Under the pieces are notes generated by a model that was not told the origin of the DNA, made no database searches, and was given only the letters and a program-made list of their open reading frames with translations. Both the position numbers and the translations under genes were made by a program. This document shows, piece after piece, positions 36,197 to 47,491 of a DNA stretch of 64,000 nt (within the stretch, counting starts at the first letter, position 1; the number at the start of each line of letters is the position of its first letter). The stretch spans positions 1,426,001 to 1,490,000 of the forward strand of contig JAHGAU010000010.1 in NCBI GenBank assembly GCA_019925105.1, written 5' to 3'. This stretch comes from Niebla homalea (Eukaryota; Ascomycota; Lecanoromycetes; Lecanorales; Ramalinaceae).

Positions 36197-37513
36197 ATGT
36201 TTCCATACTTGCATCCAGACCGCACCATCCAGACCCCCACCGCCAACCCAGGCCCTTCCTCCCCACCTCCGATCTCAATACCCTTCCGCTTCAAACGCAA
36301 GCGTAGCCTCTCGCCCACCGCTCACGACCCCCCACTTCACCACTCTTCCCCACCAGCAGAATCGTCCATCCCAGGTCCCCGCCCTACCACCACCTCAGCT
36401 TCCCCACCTCCAACCACGAAACCCTTCCGCTTCAAACGCCGACGCAGCTCATCTGCCCGCCCCACCTATTCCGATCACCCAGACGCCCATGATCCACCAT
36501 CACACCATCACTCCCCCTCCCCTGGCCTGCACGACCCTTTCCATGAGAAGAAGCCCTCCTCATCAGCACAACCCCCCCAACCCCAATCCAACCACAAAAC
36601 CCATCATCATCATCACCACCACAAGCCCAAACGTCGCCGTCGTTCCCGCCGACACCATGAGGACCCTCTTCCTCCACCTCCTCCCTCCTCCGGCCCCTAC
36701 CCACCCCAGCACCACCACCACAACACGCAAGGGGACGCTCCACCCATGGACGCGGACACCGCATTCCGGGAATCCCTCTTCGACGCCATGGCCGACGACG
36801 AAGGGGCCGCCTTCTGGGAAGGGGTGTACGGTCAACCGATCCACACGTACTCGGCCTATTACCGTACCACCGCTGCCCACAACGACGACGACGACGATCA
36901 TCCGGGGACGGAGCCGAAATTGGAGCGCATGACGGATGATGAGTATGTGCAGTATGTGAGGAGGAAGATGTATGAGAAGAGTCAGGGGTACATCCGCGAG
37001 GAGCGGGCGAAGAGGGAGGCGGCGAGGAAGGAGGCGGCGAAGAAGGAGGCGGCGAGGAAGAAGGCGGCGAGGAAGAAGAAGGAGGGGATGCAGCGGAGAG
37101 GGTGGGATTTGGGCGTGGAGGAGGCGTTGAGGCGGGGGGAGGAGAGGAGGAGGGCGGGGAAGTGGAAGGGGGTGTGGGACCGGTATGTGGGGGCTTGCAA
37201 TCATGCGAGTGAGGTCTTGGACGGGAAGGAGCGGTATGCGGATCGGATACGTTGGCCTGTGCTGTCTGGAAAGAGGGAGGACGTGGGGAGGGAGGAGATT
37301 CAGAAGTTCTTTGATCATGCGCCACAGAGTGTTGGTGGTGGTGGTAATACTGATTTGCTGGAGGTGCTGAAGAAGGAGAGAGTGAAGTGGCATCCGGATA
37401 AGATGCAGCAAAGGGCCGGCGAGGGCGGGTTGGATGTGCAGACAACGAAGCTCGTGACGGCTGTGTTCCAGATCATAGACCGACTATGGACGGAAAAGAA
37501 GGGAAACCATTAG
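36197..37513 (+). CDS. NFKBIL1-like protein with J-related C-terminus
   Basis: Single exon, 438 residues, very GC-rich. Residues 1-180 are low-complexity: two copies of a PFRFKR(K/R)RS motif, then Pro/Ser and a seven-His run followed by KPKRRRRSRR, probably a nuclear signal. The middle is an acidic stretch then a long Lys/Ala/Glu helix (RKEAAKKEAARKKAARKKK). The conserved part is C-terminal: GKWKGVWDRYVGAC.. and LEVLKKERVKWHPDKMQQRA.. ending TAVFQIIDRLWTEKK. This resembles the J-related tail of NF-kappa-B inhibitor-like 1 proteins, with HPDK replacing the usual HPD context; no ankyrin repeats are seen. Function in fungi is unknown. The 337-codon antisense frame is a GC-rich shadow. Confidence 0.68.
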   Translation: MFPYLHPDRTIQTPTANPGPSSPPPISIPFRFKRKRSLSPTAHDPPLHHSSPPAESSIPGPRPTTTSASPPPTTKPFRFKRRRSSSARPTYSDHPDAHDPPSHHHSPSPGLHDPFHEKKPSSSAQPPQPQSNHKTHHHHHHHKPKRRRRSRRHHEDPLPPPPPSSGPYPPQHHHHNTQGDAPPMDADTAFRESLFDAMADDEGAAFWEGVYGQPIHTYSAYYRTTAAHNDDDDDHPGTEPKLERMTDDEYVQYVRRKMYEKSQGYIREERAKREAARKEAAKKEAARKKAARKKKEGMQRRGWDLGVEEALRRGEERRRAGKWKGVWDRYVGACNHASEVLDGKERYADRIRWPVLSGKREDVGREEIQKFFDHAPQSVGGGGNTDLLEVLKKERVKWHPDKMQQRAGEGGLDVQTTKLVTAVFQIIDRLWTEKKGNH

Positions 37514-38053
37514 AGCTTGCGTGGTTCGATAGATGATGTTTTTGATACCCCACACTACGATACGTAGATCCGTGTCAAATGATAGAGCAGCGGAGGAACT
37601 TGATACTGCCTCACAGTCCAAAGTAGGAATACTCCTAGATTGACAAGTGTTTTTCGGAGCGTCATCCATGTTATTCGACGGGTCAGTGCAATCGCAATTT
37701 GCACAGGCAACGTGCCATGATGCCTTGCAGGCCTCCTTTGACATTTCTCCAGCTTTCGTGAGCATGATCAAGGTCTTTGTCACCGGGCCTGTTCCTTTCA
37801 TCGCTGTCGTATGTTCCTCTGATCATGTCAGATAGGCCAGTCCTTTTGGCGTAAAACAGCAGCGGTACTCCAAAAGCTTGTTGCTGCTGTATTTTGAAAG
37901 CGCTGCATGAGTGACATATGCAGCGTTAATGGTACCAATCCTCGTACCCAAACCCCTAGAGCCTTGGCCTAATATAACATCAAAACATCACGGAGGCGCA
38001 TCGCCCATGCCTTCGTTACTCAACATCACACGTACAGGTACTGGGTACCTCTT
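37514..38053. other. Convergent intergenic region
   Basis: 540 bp between the NFKBIL1-like and PKA stop codons. A 105-codon minus-strand frame (37484-37801) is Cys-rich but matches no family and overlaps the neighbouring 3' end; it is not annotated. Confidence 0.4.
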
Positions 38054-39562
<1,509 letters not shown>

Positions 39563-40644
39563 GGAGCACTCAGGAGACTAGATTTGGAAAAAAGGTATCG
39601 ATCTGCAAGGATGCCGTATGTCTGAGGGCGCTTATTCCGCTCTCTTGGTGGATTGGGGAATTGGAGATGGTGGGTCGATCAATCGCATCAAGTTAGGGGC
39701 GGCAATGAGAGCTCTATGGAGCATGAATATGGGGACGGGCGCATGCAGTATCTGCCATCCAGAATTCCAGGTCCCAAGGCGCGCTCGGACGGCGGTACTC
39801 CGTATTGCTCAGAAGAGATGGGCGATACGGTGATACTTTGGAGGGTTTGACCTCGACCGGGGGTTTGACGAAACGGCAGGGACCGAGGGGACGAGGGGAC
39901 GAGTGGATGAGTGGACCTACAGGGCTCGGAGAGATTGCGGGGTCCTGCTGCTGCTGCACTGCTGCTGCTAGGATGTCGAGTCGGAGATTTGAAAGGAACC
40001 GGTCTCAGATTTTCGTCATTTAGGGATGTAGTATGACTGCAGGAGGAGGGGAAGAGATGAATAATTCAATGTACTTTTATCGGCGATGCTGGAAAGTCAA
40101 TGGCATTGAACGATTGAACACCGTCGAGTTGCGGAAGAAGGGGCGCTGGGGCGGGGGTGAATTGGAATGTATGCTAGCAGCGAACAAGCGCCCTTTTGCC
40201 GATCCGTGCCCTCCTACGGATTTAAGCCGCTTTGAGCCAGGGCCAGATAATGCAGCAATGCATGTTAGCGTATCATCCTTTCATAATTCCATCCATCAGA
40301 GACAACGACATATCATGCCAGAAGCGGACGGCTAGACGCCTCGAAGCGCATACTCTGTACATTGGGGGCCTTCGTCTCCAAGTCTCGGAGTCGAGTTGGA
40401 ACCAATTGTTCGTTCGCCGTGTGTCACTGTTTTGCGAGCATGCAAAGGCTTGGACCAGAGTAATGTTTTGGATTTCGTCATTTCTATAGGTCTGTCGATA
40501 TGCCGCCGCCTCTCATTGAGACATTCGCTGGCAGGGTACACCTGAAGAATTACCTTACACCTCCCATTCTGCCCAGAGTCCCAATCAAACATGCGCCTCA
40601 AGCTCCTCGCTGGAAAGGATAAATTCCTATAATTGTAAAGTCCA
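39563..40644. promoter_or_regulatory. Upstream region of the PKA gene
   Basis: 1,082 bp between the PKA start and the 3' end of the ZIP gene on the same strand. It holds two AGGGG cores (39886-39890, 39894-39898; CCCCT on the coding strand, as in Msn2/4-type stress elements), set in a short gaggggac tandem, and a CTG-rich patch near 39950-39970. Short open frames are present but unsupported. It probably includes a long PKA leader. Confidence 0.4.
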
Positions 40645-42297
40645 TCATGAAGCTGTCAATGCATGACTCGCCCCAAGAATGGCCATCCCAATGAATGCAA
40701 AACCCGCACAGATCTGTCTGTCGTGGGTCAGCGTCAGGCTCTGTGAGAACAGCTCCAGCGCAACGCTCGCCATGATGCCAGCCGTGATGGAGAACATGCA
40801 ACCGTAGACTGTGTCTCCGGGCTTCATGTTACCGTTCCCCGCAATCTTAAACCAGGCAGCGGCTACGCCGGCACCTAGCGGCTGACTCGCCCCTCCAAGG
40901 ACCGAGCTCCACATCATCGCTTGCCATCGGCTATTGATGGCCAGGTAGAGTGGAAGAGCGAGAGCGAAACCTTCCGTGATGTTGTGAATGAACAGTGCCA
41001 TGAAGACATTGAAGCCCAAGGTAGGATTCGCATGGTTGGTTGCGTAGGTGATGAAACCCTCGGGAAGCTTGTGCAATGCGATTGCTATCGAGGTCTGAAG
41101 ACCCATCGACAGGAAAGCGTTGCGGGGGACATGATGATGGTGATGAGAAGCGTCATTAGCCGTATCAGACTCAGAGATCGAAGCCAAAGAGCTGGCTCGT
41201 CTTTGACCGTTATCGGGCGACTGTTCATGATGGAGCTGAGATGTAGCCCGATCTCGAGATCCGGACCGACCGCGAAAGATGGCAGATGAAGACAGACCCC
41301 TTTCGGTGTTGCGGGGTCTTGGAGTAAATGGCGAGACCTCAGAAACCTCGAGCGACTCTGGATCGTAGGTCTGGGATTGCATTGGCCGTGGCCGTATTCG
41401 GGCTGCGGTGGATTTTCTTGATAAAGACGGCTGACTGACGAATCCCGCAATGGAGAAGCGCCCCATAGCTCGCGTGGGGCTTCTGCTAGCAACCTTGACG
41501 CATTCGTCTCCGCAAGGATCACTGTAGCCATAGCAAGGATCGCCTTCATGGCAGGAAGACTTGGCTCCTCGCATGAAAGTGGTGACACGGTTGGTCAGGC
41601 TTGGCCGCCGAGTTGATCCTCTTGTTGGAACTGTTGATGGCGACGGGTTGTCGGAAAAGGGAGTCAGCCCCTCGCCAGCTGACAGTAGCCGCCGACCACC
41701 TCCAGACTTTAGCCCGGGATCAGATTGGGGTATTAATGGCGTTTGCTCGGTAGGAAAGCCTTTATGAGGATGGGACACGGCATGATGGTGGTCATCATGC
41801 TTGGGATTGTCCTCGCTGTCCGAGTCTTCCTCATCGTGGGTGTGGTCACAGTCCACCACATGAGAGGGGATATAGCGGTGTAGAATTCGCGTGAAAAATC
41901 GTATTCCCACTATGCCTCCCAAGAAGCAGCCAATGGTTACCCATGCAGAAACCGACGGTGATGCTCCACCCTTCCTCAAATAATTCTGGGCAGATGGAAG
42001 CATGCTGTTCAGAGAGGAGTATAGCATGACACCGAAGCTAAGACTCAAAGAAGCTGCAAGAAAGCTATTACTGTCCTGGATCCGAAAATGACGCTTTCCA
42101 GGAAATCTTTGGATGATGAGATCAACGCAGATAATGCTGGCTCCCAAGACGCAAGCTACATTTGATCAGATTTCAGCATTCTCAAATGTGGAAGCAAAGC
42201 TACAAGACTTACCAACGCCGCTCACGCAAGTCATGATCCAGCCTCGGGTATCATTGTCGAGCTGCATTGAAGCCACAGTACCTGCGGGAACCCGCAT
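40645..42297 (-). CDS. ZIP-family zinc transporter, Zrt3-like
   Basis: Membrane transporter moving zinc into the cytosol, probably from the vacuole as for yeast Zrt3. Exons 42213-42297 and 40645-42155 (57 nt intron, GTAAGT..GTAG) give 531 residues. The spliced N-terminus is MRVPAGTVASMQLDNDTRGW followed by IMTCVSGVACVLGASIICVD. Three N-terminal helices, a long His- and Ser-rich cytosolic loop (HDDHHHAVSHPH; HHHHHVPRN) of about 230 residues, then the metal-site helices with ALHKLPEGF and HNITEGFALALPLY, and three final helices. Both His/Glu motifs of the binuclear ZIP site are intact. Diverges from NUC1. Confidence 0.9.
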
Positions 42298-42747
42298 CGT
42301 CGCCACTTCTGTGAGCCGCCGTGGGTTGTGATGAAGGAGAATTATTGCATTCTTAATCTGATGGATATTGAAATGATGGGATGACGAAGAGACACTAGAA
42401 TTATTTATGAAAAGAGTGGAGGAGTCAAGGAGTGAATGACGGGGGCTAAGTCGTTAATATCAAAGAAAGTAGACTTAAGTGTACCCTTGCGGGTTGGCGT
42501 TCCTACTGCTTCCTAGGGCTGAATCCGGCTAGCTTAGGCTGCTTAGCCAGCTGAGTTCGCTTACCCGTGATTGGTTATGAAGGCAAGGCACGTCCTCTTG
42601 AACACTTCTATCACGCGCCGAACCATCTTGGTAAATAAAGACTCGGATGACTGCCTGTCTCGCCTGTCCTCGTGGATGCGCTTCACATAGAAGACAGGCA
42701 GTCCCCATCCCAGTCTTGCCATTATCCACCTCAGATCCCTCATCACC
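42298..42747. promoter_or_regulatory. Divergent promoter region ZIP/NUC1
   Basis: 450 bp between outward-facing starts. No coding signal; no zinc-response element could be assigned with confidence. Confidence 0.4.
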
Positions 42748-43753
42748 ATGTCAAAGACCACTCTTGCCATCATCGCTGGCATTTCAGCAGCCTCCGGTGC
42801 AGCCATCACCGCCTCGCTGTTCTCTTCTCGCACAGAGCGCAAGCCGACGACCGTAGCAACTCCTCAGGCTGCCCCTCAGCCCAACGCCCCCCTCCCCCGA
42901 AGCCCGTCGATTCAAGGATCTGATGCCCCCAGTGAATCCTAATGGGCTATTCCAATACGGTTTCCCGGGCCCCGTCAACGACCTCCACCCCACCCTGAGC
43001 ACTACCAGCGCATTCGATCGTCGCACCCGTAACCCCCTATGGGTAGCTGAGCACATCACCCCCGCATCCCTCTCGGTCAACAACGCGGACCGCAAGCATA
43101 GCTACTTCGTGGAAGACGAAAGCGTACCCGCCAAGTTCCGCGCCAGGTTGAAGGATTACGCTCGCTCAGGCTACGATCGCGGCCACCAAGTGCCAGCTGC
43201 AGACGCAAAATGGAGTCAGGACGCTCTCGATCAGACCTTCCTGCTGACAAACATGTGCCCGCAAGTGGGCGATGGCTTCAACCGCGATTACTGGGCCCAT
43301 TTTGAGGATTTCTGCCGTCGGCTCGCTGCGACGTATCCCTCCGTGCGCATTGTCACTGGGCCTCTCTACCTACCCAAGCGCGATCCGGATGATGGCAAGT
43401 GGAGGGTCTCATACGAGGTTATTGGGTCACCACCCAATGTTGCGGTGCCCACGCATTTTTACAAAGTGATATTTGCCGAAGATGGGACGACGGGAGGAAA
43501 CGTGAGCATGGGCGCATTTGTGCTGCCCAATGCGCATATTGCAAATGACAAGCCGCTGAGGGACTTTGAGGTGCCGATAGATGCAATTGAGAGGGCAAGT
43601 GGTTTGGAATTCGCGTCGAAATTGCCGGACTTTAGGAAGAAAAGTCTCTGCGAGGAAGTCCATTGCTCGGTCATTGTCAGGGAGTATATGGACAGGCAGA
43701 AAGACCTGATGGGACAGAATCTGGGGAGGAAAGCGATCCCTGGGCCGCGATGA
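42748..43753 (+). CDS. NUC1: Mitochondrial nuclease Nuc1/EndoG (frame break near N-terminus)
   Basis: Sugar-non-specific DNA/RNA nuclease of the mitochondrial intermembrane space, released in apoptosis-like death. The catalytic domain is complete in the frame ending at 43753: LFQYGFPGPVND, NPLWVAEHITP, the active-site RSGYDRGHQVPAADAKWSQ (His general base) and LTNMCPQVGDGFNRDYW (metal-binding Asn). The N-terminal signal-anchor MSKTTLAIIAGISAASGAAI lies in a different frame from ATG 42748. The two frames overlap across a Pro-coding stretch containing C6 and C5 runs (about 42887-42898). No intron with good signals fixes it: a 64 nt GTAGCA..CAAG intron (42853-42916) works by phase but lacks a branch point, while one surplus C in the run would also restore the frame. 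Confidence 0.85.
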
Positions 43754-43961
43754 AGGATTCCCATTCGGGCCCTGTTTTGGGAAGATTTGCGTTGCATAGC
43801 GAGGAGTGTGGATGTTTGAGCGTCGACTTTCTCTGATGTACAGTACGGGTCTATGCACCTCGCTCTGACAAACGCCGGCCTTATGCATTCGAGGAGAATT
43901 TGACAACACCTCTTCCTGATAATTCTATCCAGAATCCTTTCCATCCATATGCGTTCCCCCA

Positions 43962-44357
43962 TCACTCGTCCGTGCTCAACCAGGATGAATCAGGCACACC
44001 CGCGCCCATTGCTTGCGGAACCCCTTGTTGTGCTCGTGCGATGTAGGCTTTGCTGACCGCATTCCAAGTCGCCATGTATTTCTCCATACAAGCTGACAAG
44101 CAGCCTTGCTCCCTCTTAGATAATGATGATCCAGGTGCGGGGACGCATTTATCGAAGCAATGGTCGTTCATCTTCTGTAGGTCATAAATTGTCCATCAGC
44201 TGATGACCGCGTAGGGGACTCTTGCACAGAGTACGTTAAAAATGTGATGGCATACCGTAATCAGTTGCCTCGCATTATTGAGACTCGCCTCCTCCTGAAG
44301 CTGCCGTATGATCACGCTTTTCGGGTCGCCGCCGACCGAGGATCCACCGAAGCTCAT
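43962..44357 (-). CDS. TIM13: Mitochondrial small Tim chaperone Tim13
   Basis: Small intermembrane-space chaperone that works with Tim8 to escort hydrophobic precursors to the TIM22/SAM machineries. Exons 44256-44357 and 43962-44174 (81 nt intron, GTATGC..CTACAG) give 104 residues. Twin CX3C motif: CFDKC and CLSAC, 14 residues apart, which form the two disulfides of the helical hairpin. CVPAPGSSLSKREQGC and ACMEKYMATWNAVSKAYI match Tim13 rather than Tim8, 9 or 10. Exon 1 supplies the first helix (VIIRQLQEEASLNNARQLI). It converges with NUC1, another intermembrane-space protein. Confidence 0.93.
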
Positions 44358-44710
44358 GATCGCGAATGCTGTGATGGTAAAGACTGTCGATCGTACTGGG
44401 GCTCAGAAACAAAACGGGTGAGATCTCGTCATTGACGTCGATATCGAAAGAGAGCCCCCGAAAATATCGCCCGGGCTGCGGCACTCCGGGCGGCGGCAGG
44501 CTGATGATTCGCGGGCGGGGCGCCACATGCCCCGTGTGAAACATCCCCAACAAACAAGGCTAGGTACCTATTGCCAACACGCGACTTCAAAATGCCTGAC
44601 TTAATGACCACGTATCGCTTTGTTTGAAGCATCGTGCTCCAATCCCTTTCCTTTCCTTACCATGTCGTCGGTCCAGTAGTCCTGCCTCATTTTGTCCTAC
44701 TGAGCCCACC
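44358..44710. promoter_or_regulatory. Divergent promoter region TIM13/lectin
   Basis: 353 bp between outward-facing starts. No specific element recognised. Confidence 0.4.
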
Positions 44711-45936
44711 ATGATGCCTTCACTGGCGTCACTGGGGCCAGCTTTACTGCTATGGGTCTTGACAGCCTGTCTGGGCGCCCACGCCGCCATCCAAGCAGAG
44801 AATGACTACAATATCCGAAAGATACCCGTTAGGTCTCCCCTTTTCCTAGCTCCCCCTTCCCCCTTCCCATTTCACCCCACACTGATTACACACCCATACG
44901 TCTTCCCCCCCCCCCAGCCCTCCAAAGTCTCACACAAAATGACAGCTCCGCTCCCAATCCTTCCAAGCCCCCTACCTCGACTCCGACATGCAATCCCGCT
45001 ACTTCGAGTTCGGCGAAGACACCATCGTCCGCGCGGACCAATACATCCGCCTGACCTCGGACCGGCAGGGCCAGATGGGCTGGCTCTTCGCCCGCATGCC
45101 CATGACGGCCAACAACTGGCAGGTCGAGGTGGAATTCAGGATCCACGGGCTGGGCCACCTGCACGGCGACGGCATGGCCATCTGGCTGACCGAGGAGCGG
45201 GCGCAGGCGGGCAAGGTGTTTGGCTCCCGGGACAACTTCAACGGGCTGGGCGTGTTTGTGGACACGTACAAGAACCAGCGGCCCGGGACGGTGTTCCCGT
45301 ACGTGATGGCGATGATGGGGAATAGTAGCGTGAGCTACGATAAGGATCATGATGGGAAGGAGAATGAGATTGCTGGGTGCTCGGTAAGGAGGGACATCTT
45401 TTCTCCTTTGGCGCCTGGGTCGTGTGTTGTTTTGCACGGGGGGATCATGGGAAATTCGCTGACGATTTTGTGAAAACCAGGCTCGCGGAATCAGAGGGGA
45501 CGATGATCCACCGACGAAGAAGATGCGATTGACGTATTACCAAGAAACCTCACTCAAGGTGGAGCTGCAATATAAAAAGGATTCGCCGGATGAGTGGATT
45601 GAGTGTTTCGAGACGGGGCCGTTGAAGCTTCCGCAGACGGCGTACCTAGGCTTTTCAGCCGAGACGGGCGAGCTGTCAGACAATCATGATCTCATCAGTG
45701 TGACGAGTCACAATCTTCATGTACGATCTCCGCCAAACACGAGTGCGGACAAGAGCAAGGATGGGAAGCCCGCTCCGGCGCCGAAAGTTGAGAGCAAACC
45801 ATACAACCCTGGAGGAGAGAAGGAAAGGGGCAGCTGGAGATGGTTCTTTCTCAAGATTGTGCTGTTTGGCATTGTCTGTGCTGGTGGTTATGTGGGGTGG
45901 ACAATGTACAGGGCGAGTCGAAGGAGTAGGTTTTGA
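44711..45936 (+). CDS. L-type (VIP36/Emp46-like) lectin cargo receptor
   Basis: Type I membrane lectin of the early secretory pathway that binds high-mannose glycoproteins. Exons 44711-44827, 44946-45383 and 45481-45936 give 336 residues. Signal peptide about 1-25 (LGPALLLWVLTACLGAHA). Legume-lectin domain about 40-255: LRSQSFQAPYLDSDMQSRY, DRQGQMGWLFARMPM, GHLHGDGMAIWLTEE, FNGLGVFVDTYKNQ, with the Asp and Asn expected for calcium and sugar binding. A hydrophilic stalk leads to one transmembrane helix (FFLKIVLFGIVCAGGYVGWT) and a short cytosolic tail RASRRSRF. Intron 1 holds an 11-C tract with a CAG (44916-44917) that looks a strong acceptor but gives the wrong frame; the acceptor at 44944-44945 reconstructs the lectin. 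Confidence 0.9.
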
Positions 45937-46187
45937 ATCAAAGCGATCAAATAATTTGTAAAAAGGACAATTTTCACATACGGATCAATTGTGGCTCTCT
46001 ATTCTTAGAAAGGGTTTTACTTGTCTGCCATTGTGAGCTCCCTGCGTTTCTGGTATTTCAGCAAACCTTCAGCCTTGTTCCGTACGAGTCTCGAAACGTC
46101 TTGACCTATTCGCCATGCTCATCATACCTTCATTAAGCGTTGTCCAGGTCCGAGGGATGATCGGCCGCGTTGCAGCCTCGCCAAACC

Positions 46188-46974
46188 TCACATGGCCTCC
46201 ACTTTTGCCAGACAGTCTGGGAATTCCTTCCAATCCTGCATGACGATCTTGACTCCCAGCCCCGTCAACAGCTCTGTCATCTCCTTCTGCTTCTCGCTGC
46301 CACCATAGCTCCCAACATACCCGATCGTAGGAATGCCCGCCCGAATGGCACTCGTCGCCCCACTCTTACTATCCTCAACAGCGACACACTCACCGGGCTG
46401 CTTCCCAATAACCTTGCACGCATGCAGATAGATGGCCGGATCCGGCTTCGTCGTCGGCTTCTCCAGACTCGTCGCGGCACTGAAGATGTGATCGGGCGGG
46501 AAGAACCGATCCTGCCCCACCTTCACGATACTCGCCTTCACCCGCCTCAGCGCACTGCTGCTCACGACCGCCATCCCGTACTTCCCGCTCGCCTCCAGCT
46601 TCTCGAGTTCGGGCGTGCAGTTGACGCAGGGTTTCGCGTCCCGCTCGAGCTTGGCGATGACGCGGTCCTCTTCCTGCGAGACGTACGCTTCCATCTCATC
46701 ATGCGGGATCGCGAAGTTGAACTTCTGCTGGAGCGAGACGACCATGCCGCGGAAGTTCTGGCCCACGAAGTCGGAGAGGAGTTCGGGGCCGGTGTAGCGC
46801 TGGTCGATGTGGAATTTGGCGAGGATCTCGTTGGAGAGGTCGGCGCAGGCTTCGAAGGCGAGTTCTTCCGAGAGGACGAGAGTGTTGTCGCAGTCGAAGA
46901 GGATTTCGGTGATCTGGCCACGCTGAAGTTAGACTCCGAGTGAATAGGGAGGTTCAGGGTGGTACTTTGGGCAT
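46188..46974 (-). CDS. HAD-superfamily sugar-phosphatase-like hydrolase
   Basis: Haloacid-dehalogenase-fold phosphatase of 247 residues. Exon 1 (46966-46974) is only nine bases, ATG CCC AAA; a 43 nt intron (GTACCA, branch CTAAC, TTCAG) leads to exon 2, 46188-46922. Spliced N-terminus MPKRGQITEILFDCDNTLVL carries the motif I pair of aspartates (FDCDNT). Motif II is VVSSSALRRV, motif III KPTTKPDPAIYLHA, and motif IV VAVEDSKSGATSAIRAG. The cap domain is helical. The layout resembles yeast DOG/GPP phosphatases and pseudouridine-5'-phosphatases; the substrate cannot be told from sequence. Divergent from the PGAP4-like gene. Confidence 0.85.
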
Positions 46975-47491
46975 TTTGGCGGTTGCTTGGCCACACGGTG
47001 AGGCTTCAGGAGTACTTAGAATATCAACCGGATCTATTGCGGACTACTGGCGAGGTTGAGAAGACAGGTTTCTTGGGGAGTTGTACGAGGATGTTGGCTC
47101 TCTATTGTACTAAATGCTTTGAATAGGCAATTGCTTTTGGATCCGCTGGAATGAGGAACAATGAAAATGAACTCTTCGCACGTCGTCAAGAATAGTCGCC
47201 GCTTTGCATCTACCTAGTCATGCAAGGATACGGTTGAGAGCGATCAGTGCATCATAGGTAAGGAACGTGGACAGGTGATCCCCGCCTACGCCCATTTCGG
47301 CTTCCCGCTTCCCCCACAATTGTCTTGCTTCCGGTGGGGTCTAGCCTGGAACTCAAAGAGCTCCAACCCCAAAGCCTCGGCCAAGCCCTCACTGATTGGG
47401 CGCACCGTCCAAATAAACCTCACTGTCGACCAATCGCCCTTGCGGATGGGCCCACTAGCACAACATTACTCAGACGTTTACCGATCCCATC
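46975..47491. promoter_or_regulatory. Divergent promoter region HAD/PGAP4-like
   Basis: 517 bp between outward-facing starts. A 76-codon plus-strand frame (47275-47505) overlaps the downstream start and is probably leader sequence. Confidence 0.4.

Noticed and set aside
36432..37445. 337-codon frame antisense to the NFKBIL1-like gene
   Set aside because: GC-rich low-complexity DNA opens every frame; only the sense frame has conserved sequence (WHPDKMQQR).
37484..37801. 105-codon Cys-containing minus-strand frame
   Set aside because: Considered as a small mitochondrial CX9C-type protein, but the Cys spacing does not fit and it overlaps the 3' end of the neighbouring gene.
39947..39972. CTG-rich triplet patch as a coding repeat
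   Set aside because: Short, interrupted, upstream of PKA and not in a supported frame.
46170..46943. 257-codon plus-strand frame over the HAD gene
   Set aside because: Antisense of an unambiguous HAD phosphatase; high GC at third positions keeps it open.
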